Positions 41,642 through 50,116 of a stretch of DNA of 64,000 nt are shown piece after piece. Position 1 is the stretch's first letter. Each line of letters begins with the position of its first letter. Source of the stretch: a virus; IMG/VR virus record IMGVR_UViG_3300027816_000052, positions 64,480-128,479 of that record; one strand, written 5' to 3'. The position numbers and the translations under genes are program-made. The notes below the pieces were generated by a model. That model did no database searches. It saw only the letters and a program-made list of their open reading frames with translations, and was not told the DNA's origin.

Positions 41642-43766
41642 ACAGATATTTAATGGGTCGCTAGACCAAGTTGCAATAGGTGGTGCTTATGACGCAACAA
41701 AAATAAACAGAGGTAAGCATACAGGACAATTCAATCTTGGAGCAAACGCGATTGATAAATTCGTAGGTCCAGCACCTGTTGGTGTTGCTAACTTCGGTCA
41801 ATCATCATTAGCTATACCCTCTCAGTTTGTTCATCCAGTCAAAATAACAGACGATTTATTTTGGATTTTTGGTGCGGATGTTGCTAGTGCAGGAGCTACA
41901 CGTAGAGTCCAATTATGGACTTTTGTCCCTTCTACCAATACGTACACTTTTATAGGCGCAATTACTTGTACATTTCCTACCGCTACTGCTCATACAGTAA
42001 GAGGCATTCGTGTTATTCTTGAAAACTACACAACAGGTACAGTAGGTGTAAGCGGTACGGCAGTAACAGGTTCGGGAACCACTTGGAATACAGACAGACT
42101 TTCTGTAGGTTCACGCATAGGGTTTGGTTCTACCAATCCTAATAATATTACACAGTGGTTTCAAATATCTGCTATTGGTTCTGATACAACAATCACGTTG
42201 ACAACTTCAGCAGGAACAGTAGCATCAGGGACACCTTATGTCATTCAGGATTTAATGATTGTGCAAGCTACAACCAACGCAACTGTTACTAATGGTGGAT
42301 TGTTTGTGACAAAAGGGTTACAATATGGCGATTTCCAAAATCCAGCAATAGTCATTCCTGCTGCTACTACCGTTGATAGGATAAAGGCGGTGTATTGGTT
42401 GAAAGATGCGGCCACTATAACGAATGACGTTATTGGTGGATGTGCCTTAGGAGATAGAGATAGTTGGACTCAACAATACATCTATTCTACTGAAGGTGCA
42501 TCAACTACATTAGCGATTTACCGATATAACATTAGAGCGGCTCTTACTCCAAGTGCGGGTGCATTTACACTTACTGGGACAGATATTGTTATTACGGGAA
42601 ACCAAGCAGTAACGGGTAACATTTCTCAGTTTAACAATGGTAGAGTGGCTACATTGCAACACGGAGCGGGCAGTGGTGTTCCTTCTTTATACCTATTCAC
42701 TACTACTCGTATTATTCGTGTTCCTATTTCAAACATAACAGCAGGTAACACTTCCTTTGTTGCAGATACTATGAGCGAAGTCGTTCCGGGCGGTACTGAA
42801 ACAAATGTTGCTATTGGCACATTTGCTACATTTGATGTTGCTCAATCAATGGATAAACTTGTTATCGCTGGGGGGGCAGGCACAGTATCATTGTACATCA
42901 CCGATTATTACACAGGGGGTCAGCAAATGGATAGGAGATCAAATATCATATCAACACAAATGGTTTCATCACTGCGTGACGTTGACAGTCCAATTTATGT
43001 TCACCAAATTCCAAGCCAAGCGCCTTCTGTTTGGGTTGAAGATGGATGGTTATTTTGGATGTATGGTACGACCACAACAACTAATACAAATGCTTTAAGT
43101 GTATATCCACTTGCAGCAGATTTGGATTTTCAAGCTGAAGTAAACAACAGGATAATACTACCTAAAATAACATTGGGTGCTACACCCGCAAAATTATACA
43201 GAGTTGCTACCACCAGTATGGGAAATGTAGGCGATGTTACAATGGGCGTATCGCCTGATTTTTACAGAATTCAGGTTCGCACATCAGGTATTGATAACAA
43301 TAGTGGAGGATGGACTGATATATCACAAGACGGTGATTTATCAGGACTTGGCACACCTTCAACTATCCAATTTGCTTTGCAGTTTAGAACTGCGGGTGTA
43401 ATTATGTTACCTGCAAGGGTTTTAAGTTTGGCTTTATTGTACGAAACTGACGATGCTCTACCTTCTCAATATCGTTGGAATTACGCCGATTTCAACACTT
43501 CTAACGGAACATTTGCGTGGGTTCAAGCAATTCTTTTTGGAACGACGATTGGAACACACACCATCAACATTTATCGTGCCGATACGGATGCCTTGGTGCT
43601 TACACAAGCAAGCACATCAACTACCAATGGTACATTCGAGAATTGGGATGGTAGTGCGTGGGTAGCTGGTTTAGGTGCCGATACTGTAGGAAGAAGGAGA
43701 AGGTTTGTTCCTTCAGGTTCATTACCCGGATCAGTTGATTTATATGCTAAAATAACAATTGCTTAA
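41625..43766 (+). CDS. Putative tail/fibre structural protein, 713 aa
   Basis: Beta-rich with many Thr/Ala/Gly (SGTAVTGSGTTWNTDRLSVGSRIGFG; GGAGTVSLYITDYYTGG), lacking enzyme motifs. The layout of repeating strand-loop units suggests a beta-propeller or beta-solenoid adhesin. By eye it has a higher G+C content and different codon preference than its neighbours, which suggests recent acquisition of the receptor-binding part. The last residues overlap the next gene by one base. I cannot name the receptor. Confidence 0.55.
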   Translation: MKVAFEQIFNGSLDQVAIGGAYDATKINRGKHTGQFNLGANAIDKFVGPAPVGVANFGQSSLAIPSQFVHPVKITDDLFWIFGADVASAGATRRVQLWTFVPSTNTYTFIGAITCTFPTATAHTVRGIRVILENYTTGTVGVSGTAVTGSGTTWNTDRLSVGSRIGFGSTNPNNITQWFQISAIGSDTTITLTTSAGTVASGTPYVIQDLMIVQATTNATVTNGGLFVTKGLQYGDFQNPAIVIPAATTVDRIKAVYWLKDAATITNDVIGGCALGDRDSWTQQYIYSTEGASTTLAIYRYNIRAALTPSAGAFTLTGTDIVITGNQAVTGNISQFNNGRVATLQHGAGSGVPSLYLFTTTRIIRVPISNITAGNTSFVADTMSEVVPGGTETNVAIGTFATFDVAQSMDKLVIAGGAGTVSLYITDYYTGGQQMDRRSNIISTQMVSSLRDVDSPIYVHQIPSQAPSVWVEDGWLFWMYGTTTTTNTNALSVYPLAADLDFQAEVNNRIILPKITLGATPAKLYRVATTSMGNVGDVTMGVSPDFYRIQVRTSGIDNNSGGWTDISQDGDLSGLGTPSTIQFALQFRTAGVIMLPARVLSLALLYETDDALPSQYRWNYADFNTSNGTFAWVQAILFGTTIGTHTINIYRADTDALVLTQASTSTTNGTFENWDGSAWVAGLGADTVGRRRRFVPSGSLPGSVDLYAKITIA

Positions 43767-44068
43767 TGAGTTTACAATTAACATTCGGTGGAGCAGAGAC
43801 TGTTCTGGTACGAGATACCGGAACAGCTAATGCTGTGCAAGGATTTGTTAGTGAAGAAATTGTTGTTTCTAAGAACGTAACTGCACTACCTACCAACTTT
43901 TTATTCCAATTATATGAATACATTCAGGCTCCACTAGTATCAATAACGGGTACAGTTGCTTGGATAAAAGTAAGTGGAGTTTGGAAGCAAGCCATAGTAT
44001 GGTTAAAGGTAGGTGGTGTTTGGAAGATAACAACCCCGTTTATTAAAGTAAGTGGAGTTTGGAAGTGA
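43766..44068 (+). CDS. Fibre-tip type protein with KVxGVWK repeats, 100 aa
   Basis: The C-terminal ~40 residues contain three units of [W/F]-[I/L]-K-V-x-G-V-W-K (WIKVSGVWK, WLKVGGVWK, FIKVSGVWK), a repeat found at the distal ends of other phage fibre proteins. The first 60 residues are beta-rich. It overlaps the preceding 713 aa gene by one base and probably forms a tip or chaperone for it. Confidence 0.55.
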   Translation: MSLQLTFGGAETVLVRDTGTANAVQGFVSEEIVVSKNVTALPTNFLFQLYEYIQAPLVSITGTVAWIKVSGVWKQAIVWLKVGGVWKITTPFIKVSGVWK

Positions 44069-44090
44069 TTATTGACAATACTAATCATAA

Positions 44091-44106
44091 TTCTTATTTT
44101 TAAGAA
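44091..44106 (+). terminator. Weak hairpin after the fibre block
   Basis: TTCTTA, loop TTTT, TAAGAA; a 6-base stem of only A/T and one C/G pair, without a good T-run. It may mark the end of the fibre transcript before polymerase. Confidence 0.25.
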
Positions 44107-44161
44107 AAAGGTAAATGTCATTATGTATGACAGCAAATAAACCACTTAAATTTATAAACTT

Positions 44162-47035
44162 ATGATTAGTCAAGAAGAAATTAAGTCCTTTTTGGAAGGA
44201 AGTGACCCAGAAGAGTTTATTGTATCCGTAGAGTTCGATTACGTATCAAATTCGATTTTTAAAGTCAAAGAATTACCTAATGGAGATAAAAAAATACTCC
44301 AAGATAGATTTACCCCATTTGCGTGGGTTGGTGATTTAAAAGGTTTAAATTTTTATGAGAACTCAAAACAAAAACAAAAAGAAGCAATAAATAAACATGG
44401 TATTGTTATTGAGAAATTAAGAACTGATAGTAACCAGAGGCTTGAAAATGGTTTAAATTTTATTGTTAAATCATTAAAAGGTTACAGACAGTTAAAACAA
44501 TTTTTTAGTGAAGGTGGTTTAGATATTTGGGGTTCAGCTAAAGATAAGGTTCTTATGTTATCTCCAGTAGAACAATACTTAATCTCAAAAGAAAAAAGAC
44601 TATTTAAAGGGTTTGATGAATATAATGATATTACTAGACTAGTATTTGACTTAGAAACAACATCACTCGAACCAAAAGACGGTAGAATCTTTATGATTGG
44701 TATAAAGACCAATAAAGGTTTTCATAAGGTTATTGAGTGTTCTGATGATGACGCGGAGAGAAAAGCTATTTTAGAATTTTTTAAAACAATTGACGATATA
44801 AAACCAACAATTATTGCTGGATATAACTCAGCAAACTTCGATTGGAACTGGATATTTGAGCGTTGCAAGATTTTAGGAATAGATATTAAGCAATATTGTA
44901 AGACCTTACATACTAAAGTTAGTATTACAAAAAATGAACAAGTTTTAAAGCTTGGAAATGAAGTTGAGCGTTACAGTCAGGTAACAATGTGGGGTTATAA
45001 TGTTATTGATATTATTCACTCTGTTAGACGAGCACAAGCAATTAATTCAGGTATTAAATCTGCGGGTCTTAAATATATAACAAAATATATTCAAGCAGAA
45101 GCAAAAGACCGTGTTTATATCGACCATGACAAAATTGGACCAATGTATAAAAATAATGAAGAATATTGGTTAAATATAACAAATGGTCGGTATAGAAAAG
45201 CGGACAATCCTGAATTTAGTGATTTGGATAAGAAATTTCCGGATGTTTATATAAAGACAAATGGTGTTGATATTGTTGAGCGGTATCTAGATGATGACTT
45301 GGAAGAAACCCTTAAGGTTGACGATGAATTTAATCAAGGTTCATTTTTGCTAGCATCATTGGTACCGACCACTTATGAAAGAATTTCTACAATGGGTACA
45401 GCTTCCTTATGGAAAATGATTATGCTTGCGTGGTCATATAAACATAAATTAGCAATACCTCAAAAAAATAGTAAACAAGATTTTGTTGGTGGTCTATCGA
45501 GACTACTTACGGTAGGCTACTCAAATGATGTGTTAAAACTAGACTATTCTTCGCTTTATCCATCAATTCAGTTGACGCATGATATTTTTCCTGATTGTGA
45601 TATTACAGGTGTTATGAAAGGTCTTCTATCTTATTTTAGAGATGCTAGAATTCTATATAAGAATTTAGCTAGCGAACTAGCAGAAACAGACCCAAAAAAA
45701 TCAAAATCTTATGATAGAAAACAACTCCCAATTAAGATATTCATCAACTCAATGTTTGGCGCATTAAGTGCTCCGCAAGTGTTCCAATGGGGTGATATGG
45801 ACAAAGGAGAACAGATTACTTGTACCGGTAGACAATACTTGCGACAAATGATAAAATTCTTCACAAAAAGAGGATATAAAATTCTAGTATTGGATACTGA
45901 CGGTTGCAATTTTAGTTTACCTGAAGGTGTTGAATCAAAAAAATATGTTGGGAAAGGTCTAAACTGGAAAGTTAAAAAGGACAAAGAATATGTCGGCTAT
46001 GATGCTGATGTTGCTGAATTTAATGACACTTTTATGTCAGGTCCAATGGCTTTAGATTGTGATGGTACATGGGTTTCTTGTATAAACTTATCAAGAAAGA
46101 ACTACGCTACTTTGGATGGTAAGGGAAAAATTAAATTGACCGGAAATACAATTAAAAGTAAAAAACTTCCCCTATATATTGAAGGATTCTTGGATATCGG
46201 AATTAAATTACTCTTAGAAGGTAAGGGACAAGAATTTGTTGAGTATTATTATGAATATTTAGGAAAAATCTATAACAAAGAAATCCCACTTTCTAAAATT
46301 GCGCAACGAGCTAAAGTAAAATTATCGATTGAGGAATATATTGAACGTTCCAAAAAGAAGACAAAATCAGGTGGGGCGATGAGTAGAATGGCACACATGG
46401 AATTAGCAATAAAGCATGGTTTAAATGTTAATTTAGGTGATGTTATTTATTATGTTAATAATGGGGTTAAAGCATCCGATGGTGATGTTCAAAAAGTCTC
46501 TAAAACCGGAATTAAAGAGAATCCGACAAAGGATGATATGAAAAAATATATATCTAAGAATGGTTGGACTGAAGGTCATGGTACGGATAATTGGTTACCG
46601 CCCGGAAATAATAATGATTGGTCTTCTGTTAGTTTAGAAGAGGTGTATGAAACAGCAATTAAAACGGATGTTAAAATAAATTGTTATTTATTAGACCCAA
46701 AAACATTAGAGCAAAACGAGAATTTAACCGGTGAATACAACGCAGCTAGAGCAATAACAACATTTAACAAACGAATCGAACCTCTATTGATTGTTTTTGA
46801 TGATGAAGTTAGAAATAATCTATTGGTTGATAATCCGGAAAAACGTGGATTATTCACTAGAGCACAATGTGAGTTAATTAATGGTAAACCTTTTGAAGAA
46901 GGGGACCAAGATACTATCGAGGAGTTGTTGACAATAAGTGATGGGGAAATTAAATTCTGGAATAAAGTTAATATGGACCCGAATTATATCTATAAATTAG
47001 CTCAACCGGGGTGGGAAGAAAAAATATCAACTTAA
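44162..47035 (+). CDS. 43: DNA polymerase, family B (T4 gp43-like)
   Basis: 957 residues (T4 gp43 has 898). Exo I is LVFDLETTS with D163 and E165, Exo II is GYNSANFDWNWI (~225), Exo III is in ERYLDDDLEE. The polymerase motifs are KLDYSSLYPSIQ (motif A, ~459), a B-motif region QLPIKIFINSMFGAL (~527) and VLDTDGCNFS (motif C, ~577, D-T-D). All key residues are present, so it should be an active replicative enzyme with proofreading. It replicates the phage genome with clamp and helicase encoded elsewhere. Its start is preceded by AAATTTATAAACTT, a weak promoter-like stretch. Confidence 0.95.
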   Translation: MISQEEIKSFLEGSDPEEFIVSVEFDYVSNSIFKVKELPNGDKKILQDRFTPFAWVGDLKGLNFYENSKQKQKEAINKHGIVIEKLRTDSNQRLENGLNFIVKSLKGYRQLKQFFSEGGLDIWGSAKDKVLMLSPVEQYLISKEKRLFKGFDEYNDITRLVFDLETTSLEPKDGRIFMIGIKTNKGFHKVIECSDDDAERKAILEFFKTIDDIKPTIIAGYNSANFDWNWIFERCKILGIDIKQYCKTLHTKVSITKNEQVLKLGNEVERYSQVTMWGYNVIDIIHSVRRAQAINSGIKSAGLKYITKYIQAEAKDRVYIDHDKIGPMYKNNEEYWLNITNGRYRKADNPEFSDLDKKFPDVYIKTNGVDIVERYLDDDLEETLKVDDEFNQGSFLLASLVPTTYERISTMGTASLWKMIMLAWSYKHKLAIPQKNSKQDFVGGLSRLLTVGYSNDVLKLDYSSLYPSIQLTHDIFPDCDITGVMKGLLSYFRDARILYKNLASELAETDPKKSKSYDRKQLPIKIFINSMFGALSAPQVFQWGDMDKGEQITCTGRQYLRQMIKFFTKRGYKILVLDTDGCNFSLPEGVESKKYVGKGLNWKVKKDKEYVGYDADVAEFNDTFMSGPMALDCDGTWVSCINLSRKNYATLDGKGKIKLTGNTIKSKKLPLYIEGFLDIGIKLLLEGKGQEFVEYYYEYLGKIYNKEIPLSKIAQRAKVKLSIEEYIERSKKKTKSGGAMSRMAHMELAIKHGLNVNLGDVIYYVNNGVKASDGDVQKVSKTGIKENPTKDDMKKYISKNGWTEGHGTDNWLPPGNNNDWSSVSLEEVYETAIKTDVKINCYLLDPKTLEQNENLTGEYNAARAITTFNKRIEPLLIVFDDEVRNNLLVDNPEKRGLFTRAQCELINGKPFEEGDQDTIEELLTISDGEIKFWNKVNMDPNYIYKLAQPGWEEKIST

Positions 47036-47362
47036 TTTTAAACCATCGGATGACATAATATACCAGTTATTCATCACTAATCTAAATTCAACACAAGCAC
47101 CCTTTTCAATATTAATTTCATCATATTCCTCATCTATGGAATTATTATCTGGTATAATTATCACGCTAGTTAGTGCTTTAATTGTTATGTGTTCAGTTGT
47201 TTTTGAATCTAATTTTATTTTACACAAAGGAACATCTTTAACAACAATAAATGATTCACCATGCGTATTATATTGATTTTCAGATATAATAGCAGTTTCT
47301 GATACGGTCATAACCGTATTATGTATAACTTTATTTACAGGTATACTTTTGAATATTGACAT
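47027..47362 (-). CDS. Hypothetical beta-rich protein, 111 aa
   Basis: Alternating strands (VMTVSETAIISENQY; HITIKALTSVIIIPDNN; CVEFRLVMNNWYIM), suggesting a small beta sandwich such as a decoration or assembly protein. It is the last gene of the minus-strand neck/SOD run and overlaps the polymerase end by 9 bases. No family recognised. Confidence 0.5.
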   Translation of the reverse strand: MSIFKSIPVNKVIHNTVMTVSETAIISENQYNTHGESFIVVKDVPLCKIKLDSKTTEHITIKALTSVIIIPDNNSIDEEYDEINIEKGACVEFRLVMNNWYIMSSDGLKLS

Positions 47363-47373
47363 ATTAAAATATA

Positions 47374-48489
47374 TTAAATACTTAAAATAGGTACAGGGAA
47401 TGCGCGGAATTTTAATTCTTTATTCAAATTCTCCGCTACCTGTGCTGCTTTTTCCATCACTTTTTCGGGTCTTAATCTTTCCAATCTTAATTTAAGCTCT
47501 TCCTCTAATTTAGATTTTTCATCTTTAGCTTCAGTTAATAAACTCTGATAATCCATTGTTAATTCACTGTCTGGGGTCTTTAAATTACCACTAAATTTAC
47601 CTCTAACTCTACCACCTAAAACTTCTTTACAGTAAGCAACAAACCACCGTCTAACCCATTGTTGTGCTGGATTATTTAAATCACCCCAAGACAATTCCTC
47701 TAACGGAACATCTGAAGGTAATTTTACAATATCTGGATTAGCTTTTAAACAAGCGTCTCTATCAGCACCTTCGACTTCGTAATACCAATACCAAACTCTG
47801 AATCTATTAACCGTGGAATTACCAAAATCAAATCTACCGCCCGGAGTATTATATAAGTGAACTAATCTTTTACCGTCAGGCGCTGCGGTAATCCTATATG
47901 TTAAATCACCTTGGAAAAGTCTATTTTTAATGTTAATATCTTGTAGTCTCATTAGGATGTCAAATCCCGGAGTCATGAAGTAATTACCTACAGCCCCTAA
48001 TTGAGCATAACCACCGGGACCACCAAGACCGGGACCGCCCATAAATCCAAATGACCAAGGATCAAATAGAACGTTATTCATTTCTGCGGTAGTAAACCAA
48101 AGCAATTCATTTATTTCTCTACCAGCAGGAATTTCATAAATTTGTTGATTTTTAACCAAATCGAAATAGTCTTTCTTTAAAACACTATCACCACCAGCTT
48201 GTAATCCAACAATTTTAGAATATGCATAAGTATATTGCGTTTCATAATTCATGCTTCTGGTAATCAAAGCCTTAGCAACAGACTGTTGGTCCATATTTAA
48301 ACCAGCAAGAGTGGTCCACTGTGACTCAATCAACCAATCTTGTACATACTGAGAATAATCATTTATTGAGAATTCTAAAAAAGAATCCATCATTTCATCT
48401 TCTAATTCAACAGCACGAATTGGTGCTCCTAAAAGATGTCTAATTTTAGTATATAAACTACTTCTTTCTGGTTCTTGTATTATTGCCAT
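47374..48489 (-). CDS. 13: Neck protein, T4 gp13-like
   Basis: The N-terminal helix-strand LLGAPIRAVELEDEMMDSFLEF matches the LGAPI..VEL element of T4 gp13, and the C terminus WVRRWFVAYCKEVLGGRVRGKF ... LLTEAKDEKSKLEEEL matches gp13's W-V-x-x-Y-x-x-A-x-x-K/E-L-x-G ... EA-x-x-EK-x-x-L-x-E-E-L pattern (quoted in parts). gp13 seals the filled head and docks the tail. The frame is open to a TTG at 48510, but ATG 48489 is preferred because an ATATTTAT motif overlaps the TTG. 371 residues, longer than gp13's 309 because of a Gly-rich middle (GFMGGPGLGGPGG). Confidence 0.72.
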   Translation of the reverse strand: MAIIQEPERSSLYTKIRHLLGAPIRAVELEDEMMDSFLEFSINDYSQYVQDWLIESQWTTLAGLNMDQQSVAKALITRSMNYETQYTYAYSKIVGLQAGGDSVLKKDYFDLVKNQQIYEIPAGREINELLWFTTAEMNNVLFDPWSFGFMGGPGLGGPGGYAQLGAVGNYFMTPGFDILMRLQDINIKNRLFQGDLTYRITAAPDGKRLVHLYNTPGGRFDFGNSTVNRFRVWYWYYEVEGADRDACLKANPDIVKLPSDVPLEELSWGDLNNPAQQWVRRWFVAYCKEVLGGRVRGKFSGNLKTPDSELTMDYQSLLTEAKDEKSKLEEELKLRLERLRPEKVMEKAAQVAENLNKELKFRAFPVPILSI

Positions 48490-48509
48490 CTTAATTGGTA
48501 TTTCTACCA

Positions 48510-48517
48510 ATAAATAT
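48510..48517 (-). promoter_or_regulatory. Candidate late promoter ATATTTAT
   Basis: Minus-strand motif about 20 bases before ATG 48489. It lies over an alternative TTG start, which argues against that start. Confidence 0.4.
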
Positions 48518-48530
48518 CATAATAAAAGAA

Positions 48531-50060
48531 TTAATCTAAAATAAATAATAAGTCCTTATCTTTAAAGATACAAACGCCCTCATCAATTATTGTGTTAGCG
48601 TTTGAAAATACATATGTTTTTTTGTTTTTTTCAAAAATTAACCAATCGGTTTTGTATTTTTTTATTGAAGATGACGGTACTATTTTAATGGTATTATTTT
48701 CGGTTACAATTTCTTTAGCTGGTTTTATTTGCGCATTTGCCACCAATCCATTAAGCTTAACTTGCACATCAATTCCTCCGCGCATATCATCACTATTACC
48801 GTAACCAGAAATTTTTGCAACATTGTTTTCACCAAATCGTTTAATTAAAGCATCCACCACTAAATTTTCAATCGAATCCCCCTTTTTTGTTGTCTCTGAA
48901 AGAGCGGTAATTAATTTTTTAAATGTTTTGGACTCCTTACTAAAAATTCTATACTTAAATAAATCAATATGTTCCATTAAAGTGGAAATCTGTTTTTTTA
49001 ATTCTTCCTTATTTTGAGAATTATTAAGGAAATCAATAGAATCTTTACCATTGATTTCTAAGACTTTATTAATGTCTTCAGTCAAAATCTTTAATCCTAA
49101 AATGTTTGTGTTTAATTTATTAAGGACAGACCATCCCTTTTTCTCAACATCATAAACACCGTGTATATCATTTATTATTCTAAAATTTTCATTAAAAACT
49201 TCAGAGAGAACATTACCAATGAAAACTTTATAACCTTCAAATAATTCCTTATTTTTTTTATAAACTTCTAAGTAACTTCCGAAGTTTTCTCTACCATAAG
49301 ATTCTTCTAATATTTCAGAACTATTATTCATACTCTCTTTAATATTTTCATTTTGTTGATTTTCTAGTCGTTCATTAATATATTCCCAATTAACGACTCT
49401 CCAGAAATTTTCAATATACTTATCTTTCTGGTTTCTATAAGTAAGATAGTAAGCATGTTCCCATAAATCAAGTCCTAATAGGGGAAAACCGCCATTATCA
49501 ACAATACCCATCAACGGGTTGTCTTGATTAGGTGTGTTCATTATTTTTAATGTACCTCTTTTTGTTAAAACCAACCAAACCCATCCGGAACCAAAACGTT
49601 CTTTTGCGGAAGCTTCAAATTTTTTTCTAAATTCTTTTATTCCACCAAAATTTTTTTGAATTATTTTAAGAATTGGACCGCTAGCTTCTTGTTGTTTTGG
49701 AGATAACATCTTCCAAAAAATTGCATGATTATATGCTCCACCGGCATTATTTCTAATATCGGTGTTATATTGACTAATTGTTTTGACAATATGTTCTAAA
49801 TCATCCTCTTTTTTTCCGCTTTTTGTTAAAGCATCATTTAATTTATTAACATAACCAATATAATGTTTGTTATAATGGTAACTCATAGTTTCCGGGTCAA
49901 TAAATTTTTTTAGCGAGTCAAACTTATACGGTAACTTTTCAATTGGAATTTTACCTTTTACGTTTTTAACCTTTTTTTCTTCTCGAAGGTAACCCTTTTT
50001 CATTTCTACTCTGTAGATTTCTTCCTCCAATCTGTCAATTCTATTAATTAAATTTTTCAT
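48531..50060 (-). CDS. Fe/Mn superoxide dismutase fused to a nuclease-like C-terminal domain
   Basis: Residues ~40-225 are a Fe/Mn SOD with all four metal ligands: H62 (YHYNKH), H112 (AYNHAIFW), D198 and H202 (LDLWEHAYY), plus the usual GSGWVWLV. After a helical linker (~225-375), residues ~380-509 have GDSIENLVVDALIKRFG, GGIDVQVKLNGLVANAQIKPA and DWLIF, a PD-(D/E)xK-like layout with D ... Q-x-K. ATG 50060 is preferred over an upstream TTG. SOD domains occur in some large phages, but fusion to a possible nuclease is unusual. Located in a run with the neck gene. Confidence 0.8.
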   Translation of the reverse strand: MKNLINRIDRLEEEIYRVEMKKGYLREEKKVKNVKGKIPIEKLPYKFDSLKKFIDPETMSYHYNKHYIGYVNKLNDALTKSGKKEDDLEHIVKTISQYNTDIRNNAGGAYNHAIFWKMLSPKQQEASGPILKIIQKNFGGIKEFRKKFEASAKERFGSGWVWLVLTKRGTLKIMNTPNQDNPLMGIVDNGGFPLLGLDLWEHAYYLTYRNQKDKYIENFWRVVNWEYINERLENQQNENIKESMNNSSEILEESYGRENFGSYLEVYKKNKELFEGYKVFIGNVLSEVFNENFRIINDIHGVYDVEKKGWSVLNKLNTNILGLKILTEDINKVLEINGKDSIDFLNNSQNKEELKKQISTLMEHIDLFKYRIFSKESKTFKKLITALSETTKKGDSIENLVVDALIKRFGENNVAKISGYGNSDDMRGGIDVQVKLNGLVANAQIKPAKEIVTENNTIKIVPSSSIKKYKTDWLIFEKNKKTYVFSNANTIIDEGVCIFKDKDLLFILD

Positions 50061-50102
50061 GACCAAAATAATTGTTACCTTTATTATGTGAAAGTCAACA
50101 AT

Positions 50103-50110
50103 TATAAATA
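50103..50110 (-). promoter_or_regulatory. Candidate late promoter TATTTATA
   Basis: Minus-strand match 43 bases before ATG 50060 and just downstream of the helicase stop. Confidence 0.35.
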
Positions 50111-50116
50111 GTTTGA

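Noticed and set aside
48490-48510. TTG-initiated longer N terminus of the gp13-like protein
   Set aside because: The extra codons overlap a candidate promoter, and ATG 48489 leads directly into the conserved part.
48531-48600. Leader motif on the SOD fusion
   Set aside because: The SOD N terminus has RLEEE, which fits [L/I]-x-E by chance, but lacks the T/N-E-x-x-L part of the leader.
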